Assembly (NCBI RefSeq): GCF_029577735.1
Contig: NZ_JARQTO010000006.1
Span: 1 to 49,067 of the forward strand
Length of the DNA stretch: 49,067 nt
DNA from: Exercitatus varius
Lineage (GTDB): Bacteria > Pseudomonadota > Gammaproteobacteria > Enterobacterales > Pasteurellaceae
Direction of reading: 5' to 3'
Part shown: positions 8,916 through 17,517 of the stretch, in pieces
Layout of the letters: each line of letters begins with the position of its first letter
Position numbering within the stretch: position 1 is the stretch's first letter
The notes under the pieces: generated by a model
Databases searched by the model: none
What the model saw: the letters and a program-made list of their open reading frames with translations, nothing else
What the model was told of the DNA's origin: nothing
Translations under genes and position numbers: made by a program

Positions 8916-8979
8916 AACTACATTCAAATGTACGTTAAAGAACAATGATTACTGTCACTAATCAACATTTTGTTTAATG
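8883..8979 (-). ncRNA. Candidate ~97-nt small RNA or attenuated leader
   Basis: Bounded by a consensus - strand promoter (-10 at 8986-8991, predicted start near 8979) and the intrinsic terminator at 8883-8915. A small internal hairpin TACATT-TG-AATGTA is also present. No known RNA family is recognised. The alternative is that this is simply the leader of the DUF4760 transcript. Confidence 0.35.
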
Positions 8980-8986
8980 TTGATTA
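8959..8986. repeat. Perfect inverted repeat at the predicted transcription start
   Basis: TAATCAACATT (8959-8969) and AATGTTGATTA (8976-8986): 11-bp perfect arms with a 6-nt spacer. It abuts the -10 box and spans the predicted start site, a usual place for a repressor operator. It could also fold at the RNA 5' end. Confidence 0.6.
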
Positions 8987-9013
8987 TTATAATCTGATTA
9001 CTTAGTCTGTCAA
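8986..9013 (-). promoter_or_regulatory. Consensus sigma-70 promoter (- strand)
   Basis: On the - strand TTGACA (9008-9013), 16 bp, TATAAT (8986-8991): both hexamers are perfect. A second TTGACA-type hexamer occurs just upstream (about 9018-9024). It drives transcription toward the DUF4760 gene. Confidence 0.75.
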
Positions 9014-9080
9014 TATGACTGTCAACATTATGCAACTATTGTTAGTGTTTTATATTTTATAATAAAGTGCGGTCAATTTT

Positions 9081-9767
9081 TTATGAGTTTTTTTCCTGCC
9101 GGCGGAGCGGGCCGCTTAACAGGGTTTGAGTGTCGCCGTAAGCGGTGACTTTGCCGTTATCCATCAGAATAACCCGTTGGGCCAGCGCCTTAATTTCGTC
9201 CGGGCTGTGCGAAACATACAAAATCGGAATCCGGATTTCGCGGGAAAGGGTTTGCAGATAGGCAAGCAGTTCCCGTTTACGCGGTAAATCCAGCGCGGAC
9301 AGCGGTTCGTCCATCAGTAGTATTTCGGGGTCGGTGAGCAAGGCGCGCCCGATGGCGACCCGTTGTTTTTCGCCGCCCGAAAGCGTGGCGGGGTAGCGTT
9401 TCAGTAAAGCTTCAATGCCGAGTAAATGTAAAACTTGCTGAAAATCGACCGCACTTTTCTTCTTCATGCCGTAACACAAATTGCCTTTCACCGTGTAATG
9501 AGGAAACAGGCGCGCGTCTTGAAACACATAGCCGATGTGGCGTTTGTTCGGCGCAAGATTGATGTGTTGCGCCCGGTCCACCAGAGTTTTGCCGTTCAGG
9601 CGAATAAAACCGCTATCCGGTGTGAGCAGACCGCTTATCATGTTAATCAACGACGTTTTGCCCGAACCGGATAAACCGAAAACGGCGGTGACGCCTTGCG
9701 CCGGAATTTGCAGATCGGCTTCCAATTGGAATTCGCCCAGGGTTTTGGTGACGTTGATTTCCAGCAT
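9081..9767 (-). CDS. modC: Molybdate ABC transporter ATPase, short form without TOBE domain
   Basis: ATP-binding subunit of the molybdate importer ModABC. Walker A GLSGSGKTS is at 31-39, the signature LSGGEKQR at 129-136, Walker B LLMDEP at 150-155, and the switch His is in YVSHS. The N-terminal domain tracks E. coli ModC closely. At 228 residues it lacks the roughly 120-residue C-terminal TOBE/MOP domain of E. coli ModC (352). The reading frame ends cleanly at TAA 9081 and nothing TOBE-like follows; a USS and the accessory patch come next. It starts one base after the modB stop (TAACATG), so the two are translationally coupled. Confidence 0.88.
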   Translation of the reverse strand: MLEINVTKTLGEFQLEADLQIPAQGVTAVFGLSGSGKTSLINMISGLLTPDSGFIRLNGKTLVDRAQHINLAPNKRHIGYVFQDARLFPHYTVKGNLCYGMKKKSAVDFQQVLHLLGIEALLKRYPATLSGGEKQRVAIGRALLTDPEILLMDEPLSALDLPRKRELLAYLQTLSREIRIPILYVSHSPDEIKALAQRVILMDNGKVTAYGDTQTLLSGPLRRQEKNS

Positions 9768-9768
9768 G

Positions 9769-10473
9769 TTATTCCCGTCCTAATTTTGCTTGAGTGTGTT
9801 TTGCCAGCCATTCGGAAATCAGCAGGGAAATCAGCGAAATAATGATGGCGATGAAACAAAGTCTTGCCGCCGCGCCTTCCGCATTAGGCGTTTCGATAAA
9901 AGAATACATGGCGAGCGGAATAGTGCGCGTCACTTCGGGAATGTTGGATACGAAAGTGATGGTGGCGCCGAATTCGCCGAGGGAGCGGGCAAAACCTAAA
10001 ATCACGCCGGCTAAAATACCGGGCGAGGCTAATGGCAGCGTCACGGTGAAAAAAGTGCGCAAAGCGGACGCGCCAAGGGTGCGCGCCGCCTGTTCCAGTT
10101 TGATATCGATGCTTTCAATGGCAAGGCGAATAGCACGAACGACCAGCGGAAAGGTGACGATCGCCGAAGCCAACGCCGCGCCGTGCCAGGAAAAAGAAAA
10201 GCTGAAGCCGAACCAATCCGACAGAAATTTGCCGATAACGCCGTTGCGTCCCATGGTGGTGAGCAATAAATAACCGATTACCACGGGCGGCAGCACCAGC
10301 GGCAAATGAATAATGCTGTTCAGCACGGATTTTCCCCAAAAGTGGCAACGGGCCAACAGCCAGGCGGTGGCAATCGCCGGCGGCAGGCTGGATAAAATTG
10401 CCCAGAAGGCAACTTTCAGGCTCAACCGAATGGCATCGATTTCCGCCTGGGAAAGAGTGATATATTCGATCAT
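9769..10473 (-). CDS. modB: Molybdate ABC transporter permease
   Basis: Inner-membrane channel of the molybdate importer, 234 residues from the chosen start, with about five to six transmembrane segments. The BPD permease (EAA) motif region 'LEQAARTLGASALRTFFTVTLPLASPGILAG' is present, and GEFGATITFVSNIP matches E. coli ModB. I chose ATG 10473 (MIEYITLSQ) because the longer frame from 10500 would start inside the gpt terminator. modA, encoding the binding protein, is not upstream: gpt is there instead. Confidence 0.9.
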   Translation of the reverse strand: MIEYITLSQAEIDAIRLSLKVAFWAILSSLPPAIATAWLLARCHFWGKSVLNSIIHLPLVLPPVVIGYLLLTTMGRNGVIGKFLSDWFGFSFSFSWHGAALASAIVTFPLVVRAIRLAIESIDIKLEQAARTLGASALRTFFTVTLPLASPGILAGVILGFARSLGEFGATITFVSNIPEVTRTIPLAMYSFIETPNAEGAAARLCFIAIIISLISLLISEWLAKHTQAKLGRE

Positions 10474-10490
10474 ATAACGAATTCGTATAG

Positions 10491-10520
10491 AAAAAAACAC
10501 GAGATACCTCGCGTTTTTTA
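10491..10520. terminator. Bidirectional terminator between gpt and modB
   Basis: Arms AAAACACGAG and CTCGCGTTTT (G-U pair allowed) with A-run and T-run on the two sides. It terminates gpt on the - strand, separating it from modBC. Confidence 0.7.
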
Positions 10521-10530
10521 TTTATATCAA

Positions 10531-10989
10531 TTACTTACGGGCGATAGGCGGCACAAAACCCAAACCTAAATCCCAAGGTTGTTCAATCCAGGTGCCTTGC
10601 GGAATGTCGATCACGTAATCGTCCACTAACGGCGCGCCCGCCGGTTTGGCGAAGACGGTAACGAATTTGGCTTTCGGATACATTTTGCGGATTTCTTTCG
10701 CCGTATTGCCGGTATCGACTAAATCGTCCACCACGATAAAACCTTCGCCGTCGGTTTCGGCGGCATGAAGAACGCGCAATTCGCCTTGCTGGTCGTGATC
10801 ATAACTGGCGATACACACGGTTTCCACATGGCGAATACCGAGTTCGCGCGATAATACGGCCGCCGGGAATAAACCGCCGCGGCTTACCGCAATAATTCCT
10901 TTCCATTGTGAAGCGGGCAATAGACGTTCCGCCAGTTTGCGGCTATGCATTTGGAACATATCCCAAGTCACCACATATTTTTCACTCAT
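10531..10989 (-). CDS. gpt: Xanthine-guanine phosphoribosyltransferase
   Basis: Salvages guanine, xanthine and hypoxanthine to nucleotides with PRPP. The 152 residues match E. coli Gpt (152). The PRPP-binding loop is VVDDLVDTGNTA (86-97) and SRGGLFPA (36-43) is the PPi-binding loop. The C-terminal WDLGLGFVPPI follows the family. The ATG at 10989 is preceded by GAAAGGAAGAAATT; an upstream in-frame start at 11067 would add 26 unconserved residues. It is divergent from pepD. Confidence 0.95.
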   Translation of the reverse strand: MSEKYVVTWDMFQMHSRKLAERLLPASQWKGIIAVSRGGLFPAAVLSRELGIRHVETVCIASYDHDQQGELRVLHAAETDGEGFIVVDDLVDTGNTAKEIRKMYPKAKFVTVFAKPAGAPLVDDYVIDIPQGTWIEQPWDLGLGFVPPIARK

Positions 10990-11109
10990 AATTTCTTCCT
11001 TTCGACCGTTTCTAAAATGGCGTAAGGATAACCCGAAACGGGTTTTTATGCTATCATTTTGCATCAAAGTGCGGGCAAAAATCCGCAGATTTTTAGAAAA
11101 GGAAAAAAT

Positions 11110-12558
11110 ATGTCAGAAATTCAAACGTTACAACCTGCAAAATTATGGCAATGGTTCGATAAAATTTGTGCGATTCCTCATCCTTCATATCATGAAGACG
11201 CTTTGGCGGAAGCGATCGTGGCTTGGGCGAAGAGCAAAAATCTGTTTGCGGAGCGGGATGAGGCGGGCAACGTGTTGATTCGCAAAGCAGCCTCCAAGGG
11301 CATGGAAAACCGCCCGTCCGTGGCGTTGCAGGCGCATTTGGACATGGTGCCGCAGGCAAATGAAGCGACCCATCACGATTTTCTCAAGGATCCGATTCTG
11401 CCGCGGATTGAAGGCGATTGGGTGCGCGCCGGCGGCACCACGTTGGGGGCGGATAACGGCATCGGTATGGCATCGGCTCTGGCGGTTTTGGACAGTGACG
11501 ATTTGGCGCATCCCGAACTGGAAGTGCTGCTCACCATGACGGAAGAAGCCGGTATGGAAGGCGCTGTGGGATTGCGCCCGGGCTGGTTGCGATCCAAAGT
11601 GATGATTAATACGGACACCGAAGAAAGCGGCGAAATTTATATCGGTTGCGCGGGCGGTGAAAATGCGGATTTGAAACTGCCGGTGAACATGCAGCCCAAT
11701 AAATTTCCCCATTGTTTCGAGGTGGCGATTAAAGGCTTGCGCGGCGGACATTCCGGTTGCGACATTCATACCGGACGCGGTAACGCCATTAAATTATTAG
11801 GCGTATTTCTGACCGCACTTTCCTGCGCGACGGAAGAGTTTGCCATTGTCGCGATACGCGGCGGTTCCGTGCGTAATGCGATTCCCCGCGAAGCTTTCGT
11901 CACGCTGGCGTTGGATGATGCGGACGCGTTACATGCCGTAGTTGAGACGTTCAGAACGCATTTGAAAGCGGAATTAACGGAAGATTCGAATGCGCAAGTG
12001 TTGGTGAATCGGGTGGCATTGCCGCAACAAACCTTTGATGCCGCCAGCACGCAAACCGTCGCTCATGTGCTGAATACGCTGCCGAACGGCGTGATTAAAT
12101 TCAGCGATACCATCAAAGATGTGGTGGAAACTTCGTTAAGTATCGGCGTGTTAAACATGAAAGAGGGCGCATTGCACGGCACGATTCTGCTGCGTACGTT
12201 GATTGAGCACGGCACCGATGAGGTGAAAGCGGAGTTAAACGCGCTGGCGCAGCAAAGCGGCGGTGAGGTGACGTATTCCGGTTATTATCCGGGTTGGGAG
12301 CCGCATCCGGACACCGAGATTTTAGCCTTAACCAAGCGAGTTTATTCGCAGGTGATCGGTAAAGAGCCGAAAGTCAAAGTGATTCACGCCGGTTTGGAAT
12401 GCGGTTTGCTGAAGAAAATTTATCCGGAGCTGGAGGTGATTTCTATCGGACCGACCATTCGCAACGCCCATTCGCCCGACGAATGCGTGCATATTCCGGC
12501 GGTGCAAACCTATTGGTCGGTGTTAACTCGGGTGTTAGCCGATATTCCGGCGAAATAA
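11110..12558 (+). CDS. pepD: Aminoacyl-histidine dipeptidase (peptidase D)
   Basis: Zinc M20-family cytosolic dipeptidase that cleaves Xaa-His and other dipeptides. The 482 residues match E. coli PepD (485). Metal/catalytic positions: His76 and Asp78 (QAHLDMVPQ), Asp115 (GADNGIGMA), Glu145/Glu146 (TEEAGMEGA), and a C-terminal His region (NAHSPDECVHI). ATG 11110 with AAAAGGAAAAAAT upstream gives the family N-terminus; a longer frame from 11059 covers the promoter side and a variant USS. It converges with murQ. Confidence 0.95.
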   Translation: MSEIQTLQPAKLWQWFDKICAIPHPSYHEDALAEAIVAWAKSKNLFAERDEAGNVLIRKAASKGMENRPSVALQAHLDMVPQANEATHHDFLKDPILPRIEGDWVRAGGTTLGADNGIGMASALAVLDSDDLAHPELEVLLTMTEEAGMEGAVGLRPGWLRSKVMINTDTEESGEIYIGCAGGENADLKLPVNMQPNKFPHCFEVAIKGLRGGHSGCDIHTGRGNAIKLLGVFLTALSCATEEFAIVAIRGGSVRNAIPREAFVTLALDDADALHAVVETFRTHLKAELTEDSNAQVLVNRVALPQQTFDAASTQTVAHVLNTLPNGVIKFSDTIKDVVETSLSIGVLNMKEGALHGTILLRTLIEHGTDEVKAELNALAQQSGGEVTYSGYYPGWEPHPDTEILALTKRVYSQVIGKEPKVKVIHAGLECGLLKKIYPELEVISIGPTIRNAHSPDECVHIPAVQTYWSVLTRVLADIPAK

Positions 12559-12831
12559 CCGACGATTATTAAGTTTGATAGACATAAAGTGCGGGCAAAA
12601 AATACGATGTTTTTCATAGGATCCGCCTTTGGCGCAAAGTCGAAAAAACGTTGAAAAAATTGACCGTACTTTTGTAAACGAATTTGCCCACTCCTAGCGA
12701 AGCCGCCGGCATAGCCAACATTCAAAAAAACGTCGTATTTTTTATTCGCAATTCTTTTAAGGATTGCTCCCAAGGGCCGTTGGTAAAGCCAACGTTCAAA
12801 AAGCGATGGTTTTTGTGACCGCACTTTTACT
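12559..12831. repeat. Intergenic region with USS-linked degenerate repeats
   Basis: Between the convergent pepD and murQ. It holds a variant USS (AAAGTGCGGGCAAAAA), a decayed one (GACCGTACTTTT), and a canonical one at about 12818. Two copies of an 'AGCCAACRTTCAAAAA' motif (near 12714 and 12787) are present, and a hairpin CGTTGG-taaag-CCAACG. A related unit occurs at 22930-23020. No gene is seen. Confidence 0.5.
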
Positions 12832-13746
12832 TTATTGCGCCAGCGCCTGTCGCAATTTGCCTTGATGACGGTTTAACAATTGTACGGCGGCGGCTTTTTC
12901 CAATCCGCTGAGAATCATCATAATCGCCAGCTTGGCGTTGTTATCCGCCCGTTGCAGGGTTTGTTGCGCCGTTTCTTCGCTGCATTCCGTCGCCTGCATC
13001 ACAATGCGAAGAGCGCGAGCCCGCAGTTTTTCGTTGCTCGCCTGCACGTCCACCATAAGGTTTTGATAGCATTTGCCCATTAAAATCATGCTGGCGGTGG
13101 TGAGCATATTCAGCACCAGTTTTTGTGCCGTGCCCGATTTCATACGGCTTGAACCGGTCAGCACTTCTTGTCCGACTACGGTTTCAATGGCGATATCGGC
13201 GATTTTTGCCATGGCGGAGCCGGGATTGCTGGCGACGGCGATTGTCACCGCATTCAGGGATTTGGCATAGTTCAAGGCGCCGATAACATAAGGCGTGCGC
13301 CCGCTTGCGGCGATACCGACTAAGACGTCTTTGGCGCTAAAACGGATTTTCTCCAAATCCGTTTGTCCTTGTTGCGGATTGTCTTCCGCGCCTTCGATGG
13401 GACGGCGTAATGCCTGTTCGCCCCCGGCGATGATGCCTACCACCATGTCCGGCGATACGCCGTAAGTGGGCGGACATTCCGAGGCGTCTAACACGCCCAG
13501 ACGCCCGCTGGTGCCGGCGCCGATGTAGATTAAACGTCCGCCCTGCCGGAAGGCGGCGACGATTTTTTCCACCGCCTGCGCGATTTGCGGCAGACATCGT
13601 TCCACCGCAAGAGGAACCCGCTGATCTTCCCGATTGATGATTTTCACGATTTCGAGGGCGTTCAAGCGGTCGATGTCCATTGAATCGGTATTGCGTTGTT
13701 CCGTTACCATTTGCGCCAGCGATTGCAGTAAATTTTGTTCTGTCAT
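12832..13746 (-). CDS. murQ: N-acetylmuramic acid 6-phosphate etherase
   Basis: Cleaves the lactyl ether of MurNAc-6-phosphate to give GlcNAc-6-phosphate and D-lactate in cell-wall recycling. The 304 residues contain an SIS sugar-isomerase domain with YIGAGTSGRLGVLDASECPPT near residue 71 and 'GSSRMKSGTAQKLVLNML' near 198, both MurQ hallmarks. It starts one base after the anmK stop, so the two genes form an operon that converts anhydroMurNAc to GlcNAc-6-P in two steps. Confidence 0.96.
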   Translation of the reverse strand: MTEQNLLQSLAQMVTEQRNTDSMDIDRLNALEIVKIINREDQRVPLAVERCLPQIAQAVEKIVAAFRQGGRLIYIGAGTSGRLGVLDASECPPTYGVSPDMVVGIIAGGEQALRRPIEGAEDNPQQGQTDLEKIRFSAKDVLVGIAASGRTPYVIGALNYAKSLNAVTIAVASNPGSAMAKIADIAIETVVGQEVLTGSSRMKSGTAQKLVLNMLTTASMILMGKCYQNLMVDVQASNEKLRARALRIVMQATECSEETAQQTLQRADNNAKLAIMMILSGLEKAAAVQLLNRHQGKLRQALAQ

Positions 13747-13747
13747 G

Positions 13748-14857
13748 TTATTCCTTCGGATAAATTACGCCCAAACTGACCGCACTTTGCGCGCCCGTTA
13801 CGGCGGGTAAATTGCTCGGCAACCGATTCATGCGGCAATAAGCCAGCCAGGCAAAGGCTGCGGCTTCTACATAATCCGCGTCCATGCCGTATTCTGTTGT
13901 GACGGCGGTTTGCCAGTGCGGCAAAGCGGTTTTCAACCCTTGCATAATTAACGGATTGTGAGCCCCGCCGCCGCAGACCAGCAATCGGCAAGGCAAAGAA
14001 GTGCGAATTCGGTTTAATTCCTGCACAATGCTTTGTACCGTCAGTTCCACCAGGGTTCGTTGTACGTCCCGGGGCGAAAGTGCGGTCAGATTTTCCTGTT
14101 TTTTTGCCAGCCAGCGCAGATTGAATAATTCCCGCCCTGTGCTTTTCGGCGCGGGTTGGCGGAAGAAAGGCTCGTCCAACAGCGCGGTTAACAACGCTTG
14201 ATTTACCTTTCCGGTTTTCGCCCATTCGCCGTTTTTGTCGTAACGCTGGCCCAGATGTTGTTCAATCCAGCCGTCCAGCAAGGCATTGCCCGGCCCCACA
14301 TCGTATCCTGTGGTGACGGCGTGCGGATTCAGAATAGAAATGTTGCTGATACCGCCGATATTCAGCACGACGGTTAAATACTGCGGTGAGGCAAAGACCG
14401 CTTGGTGAAAAGCGGGGACGAGAGGTGCGCCCTGTCCGCCATATGCCATGTCTTTACGGCGGAAATCGGCCGCCACGGTAATGCCTGTGCGGGCTGCGAC
14501 CAGATTCATGTCGCCAATCTGCATGCTGAAAGGGAAGTTGCCCTGCGGTGAATGCCAGATCGTTTGCCCGTGGCAGCCGATAGCTTGGATTTGTTCGGCG
14601 GAAACGCCCTGTTCGGCGAGAAATTGATTGGCGCTGTAGGCGTAAAGTAGCCCGAGTTGATGATCGATTTCGCCCAGATTTTGCAGACTGGTGCCGCCTT
14701 CATGCAAAAGTGCGGTCAATTTTTGCCGCAAATTTTCAGGCATCGGCGTGAAACCGCTGGCAACAATACGAAAGGGCTCGTGATGAAAATCCACTAATGC
14801 CAGGTCTACGCCGTCCAGGCTGGTACCGGACATCATGCCAAGATAATAATTGTTCAT
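13748..14857 (-). CDS. anmK: Anhydro-N-acetylmuramic acid kinase
   Basis: Phosphorylates and hydrates 1,6-anhydroMurNAc, released by lytic transglycosylases, to MurNAc-6-phosphate; cytoplasmic. The 369 residues match the family. GMMSGTSLDGVDLA (7-20) is the ATP-phosphate loop, 'GCHGQTIWH' and 'NIGGISNIS' follow, and 'VCGGGAHNP' lies near residue 290. First gene of anmK-murQ. Confidence 0.96.
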   Translation of the reverse strand: MNNYYLGMMSGTSLDGVDLALVDFHHEPFRIVASGFTPMPENLRQKLTALLHEGGTSLQNLGEIDHQLGLLYAYSANQFLAEQGVSAEQIQAIGCHGQTIWHSPQGNFPFSMQIGDMNLVAARTGITVAADFRRKDMAYGGQGAPLVPAFHQAVFASPQYLTVVLNIGGISNISILNPHAVTTGYDVGPGNALLDGWIEQHLGQRYDKNGEWAKTGKVNQALLTALLDEPFFRQPAPKSTGRELFNLRWLAKKQENLTALSPRDVQRTLVELTVQSIVQELNRIRTSLPCRLLVCGGGAHNPLIMQGLKTALPHWQTAVTTEYGMDADYVEAAAFAWLAYCRMNRLPSNLPAVTGAQSAVSLGVIYPKE

Positions 14858-14885
14858 TTTTTATTCCGAAAAATGTGCCGAAATA

Positions 14886-14911
14886 AAGCCCGAGCGCTTG
14901 CCCGGGCTTGG
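14886..14911 (-). terminator. Terminator behind the ABC exporter gene
   Basis: On the - strand AAGCCCGGGCAAGCGCTCGGGCTT is followed by TATTTC, a GC-rich stem just after the stop at 14917. Confidence 0.75.
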
Positions 14912-14916
14912 TGAGA

Positions 14917-16761
14917 TCAGGCGTCCGGTTCGTTTAAGAAACCGCCGCTTTGATGTTGCCATAATTTGGCGTATAACCCGTGTTGCGCCAGCAATTCCGC
15001 ATGGGTGCCCTGTTCTACGATTTTTCCCTGATCCAACACGATCAGGCGATCCATCGCCGCGATGGTCGATAAGCGGTGGGCAATGGCGATAACGGTTTTG
15101 TTTTCCATCATTTTGTCCAGGCTTTCCTGAATCGCCGCTTCCACTTCGCTGTCGAGGGCGCTGGTTGCTTCGTCCAGCAGCAGTATCGGCGCATCTTTCA
15201 GCATCACGCGGGCGATAGCAATCCGTTGGCGTTGCCCGCCGGATAATTTCACTCCGCGTTCTCCCACATGAGCGTCGTAACCGCGACGACCCTGCGCATC
15301 GCTTAGCTGCGGGATGAAATCGGCGGATTCCGCGCGTTCCGCGGCGGAAATCATGTCCGCTTCAGTGGCATCCGGACGACCGTAAATAATATTGTCCCGC
15401 ACCGAACGGTGAAGCAAAGAGGTGTCCTGCGTCACCAGACCGATTTGCGCGCGCAGACTTTCCTGTTTCACGTCCAATACGTTTTGTCCGTCAATGGTAA
15501 TGGTGCCGCTTTGCGCTTCATAGAAACGCAGAAGCAGGTTAACGATAGTGGATTTTCCGGCGCCGGAACGTCCGATTAAACCGACTTTTTCACCCGGTTT
15601 GATGGTTAAATTGAAATCCCGTAACAAAGGTTTGTCCGGCGAGTAGGCGAAATTGACATGATCGAATTTGATTTCTCCCCGTTCAACCGTTAATGAGGCG
15701 GCATTCGGTTTATCCACGATGGTGTGAGGTTTGGAGAGGGTTGTCATGCCGTCGTTCACGGTACCGATGTTTTCGAATAAACGGGCGGATTCCCACATAA
15801 TCCAGTGCGCCAGTCCGTTAACCCGCAATGCCATTGCCGTCGCCGTCGCGATAGCGCCTACACCGACGGCACCCTGATGCCAAAGCACAATGCCTAAAAC
15901 TGCGGTGCTTAAGGTTAAGAAAATATTACTTGCGTAAGTCAGGGTGTCTAATATTGTAGCCAGGCGCATTTGGGCGTGTACGGTGACCATGAACTCTTCC
16001 ATGGAACTTTTCGCGTATGCCGCCTCACGGGCGCCGTGCGAGAATAATTTTACCGTAGTGATGTTGGAATAAGCGTCGGTGACGCGTCCCGTCATCAGTG
16101 AGCGGGCATCCGCCTGACGTTCCGCCGTGCGAGCTAATTTGGGAATTAAAAAATACAGAATGCAGGCGAAAATGGCAATCCAGAGAATGAACGGCACTAA
16201 CAGCCAACCGTCGAAGGAGACTAAAATCGCTCCCGAGGTAATGAAATAAACCCCGACATACACCGCCATGTTGGCGACGGTTAACACGGTATCCCGCACG
16301 GCAAGGGCGGTTTGCATGACTTTTGCCGAAACCCGGCCGGCAAATTCGTCTTGATAGAAACTTAGACTTTGTCCCAGCATTAAACGGTGGAAATTCCAGC
16401 GTAACCGCATGGGAAATACGCCCTGCAGAGTTTGCAGGCGCACGGCGGAAGTTAAAAACGTCCACCCGATACTGACGACCAGAACAACCGCCATGCCGAT
16501 GAGATAATGGCCTTTTTCAGCCCATAAAGTCGCCGGCGTATAGCTACCGAGCCAGTCGACGATTTTTCCCATAAATTGGAACAACAGGGCTTCAATGACG
16601 CCGATCCCGATGGTCAGAAAGGCAAAAAAAGCGATCCACCCTTTTAAACCGTCCAAACTTGACCAAATAAAGCCCCAAAGTCCTTTACGCGGCGCTTCCG
16701 GTTGTCCTTCCGGATAGGCATCGATACGGCTTTCAAACCATGTAAAAATTTTATTAATCAT
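14917..16761 (-). CDS. ABC exporter, fused permease-ATPase
   Basis: A 614-residue half-transporter: N-terminal six-helix type I exporter domain (about 45-330) and a C-terminal nucleotide-binding domain. The NBD has Walker A GRSGAGKST near 398, signature LSGGQRQR near 505, Walker B LLLLDEATSALD near 527, and an H-loop in AIAHRLS. It should work as a homodimer in the inner membrane. It resembles the uncharacterised multidrug-type exporters of Pasteurellaceae; the substrate is unknown. It is monocistronic, with hairpins on both sides. Confidence 0.9.
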   Translation of the reverse strand: MINKIFTWFESRIDAYPEGQPEAPRKGLWGFIWSSLDGLKGWIAFFAFLTIGIGVIEALLFQFMGKIVDWLGSYTPATLWAEKGHYLIGMAVVLVVSIGWTFLTSAVRLQTLQGVFPMRLRWNFHRLMLGQSLSFYQDEFAGRVSAKVMQTALAVRDTVLTVANMAVYVGVYFITSGAILVSFDGWLLVPFILWIAIFACILYFLIPKLARTAERQADARSLMTGRVTDAYSNITTVKLFSHGAREAAYAKSSMEEFMVTVHAQMRLATILDTLTYASNIFLTLSTAVLGIVLWHQGAVGVGAIATATAMALRVNGLAHWIMWESARLFENIGTVNDGMTTLSKPHTIVDKPNAASLTVERGEIKFDHVNFAYSPDKPLLRDFNLTIKPGEKVGLIGRSGAGKSTIVNLLLRFYEAQSGTITIDGQNVLDVKQESLRAQIGLVTQDTSLLHRSVRDNIIYGRPDATEADMISAAERAESADFIPQLSDAQGRRGYDAHVGERGVKLSGGQRQRIAIARVMLKDAPILLLDEATSALDSEVEAAIQESLDKMMENKTVIAIAHRLSTIAAMDRLIVLDQGKIVEQGTHAELLAQHGLYAKLWQHQSGGFLNEPDA

Positions 16762-16779
16762 TCTTTGTGTTATTACCTT

Positions 16780-16818
16780 AAGCGAAAAATAAAGGCAACA
16801 TGAAAGTTCTGTTGCCTT
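16780..16818 (-). terminator. Terminator behind recX
   Basis: On the - strand AAGGCAACA-(9 nt)-TGTTGCCTT is followed by TATTTTTCG. It lies between recX and the ABC exporter, and a USS core follows at about 16819. Confidence 0.75.
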
Positions 16819-16895
16819 AAAGTGCGGTCATTATACCGTTTATTTTTCAACCATCCAATGATTTTTCAAACGCTTGCGGAACGCCGCCGCTTTAA

Positions 16896-17387
16896 TCAAA
16901 AATCGAAGCTGTCGCCGTTTCCGATAAAATCGGCGAAATCATCAGAACTGAAACCGTGCGATATCATATAACGCCAGATTTTTTGCTTAGATTGCGGATT
17001 TTGCTTTTTGTGATAATCGGGAAATTTTTTATTGAGTACCGTATGCACTATTTGGTTCCAGTTGAGATCGCTTTCCGCTAACACCTCTTCGATAATCACC
17101 GGCGGAATACCCTTTAACCGGATAAGCTCTTGCTTGATTCTTGCCAATCCGTAGCCTCGTTGAGCGCGGAAATTCAGATAATTTTCGGTAAAACGGAGGT
17201 CGCTTTGCCAATTTTTCTGTCTGCAGTGCACAATAACCGCTTCAATATCTTCTTCACAAAAGGCTTTTTCTTGCATTTTGCAACGAATTTCATATTCGCT
17301 GTATTCTCGGCGGGCGAGCAAATTCATTACATAACCGAGAGCAAGCCGGAAGTTGGTCGTATGGGTTTCCGTAATTTCCTGGTGCAT
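16896..17387 (-). CDS. recX: Regulatory protein RecX
   Basis: Small helical inhibitor that binds RecA filaments and limits their activity. The 163 residues from ATG 17387 show the tandem three-helix repeats of the family ('YVMNLLARREYSEYEIRCKMQEKAF' and 'RAQRGYGLARIKQELIRLKGI'). A GTG at 17399 would add four residues; neither start has a strong ribosome site, so the start is uncertain. It lies directly downstream of recA, separated by a USS-pair terminator. Partial readthrough from recA, as known in other bacteria, is likely. Confidence 0.9.
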   Translation of the reverse strand: MHQEITETHTTNFRLALGYVMNLLARREYSEYEIRCKMQEKAFCEEDIEAVIVHCRQKNWQSDLRFTENYLNFRAQRGYGLARIKQELIRLKGIPPVIIEEVLAESDLNWNQIVHTVLNKKFPDYHKKQNPQSKQKIWRYMISHGFSSDDFADFIGNGDSFDF

Positions 17388-17445
17388 ATTGTTTATCACT
17401 GACTTAGATTCTGTCCGGGTTTATCTGAAAGGGCCGTTTTGATGG

Positions 17446-17488
17446 AAAAAGTGCGGTGGAAAAACGTTGAGATTTTTCACCGCACTTT
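17446..17488 (-). terminator. USS inverted-pair terminator between recA and recX
   Basis: AAAAAGTGCGGTGGAAAAA...TTTTTCACCGCACTTT: a long perfect stem of about 17 bp with A/T tracts on both sides. Confidence 0.8.
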
Positions 17489-17517
17489 GCATGTTCACGA
17501 GCCTTACCGGTTAATGC

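Noticed and set aside
9050..9100. Frameshift in the A7 run near the modC end as cause of its short length
   Set aside because: No TOBE-like sequence appears in any frame after the stop; a USS and AT-rich DNA follow, so the domain is absent rather than shifted.
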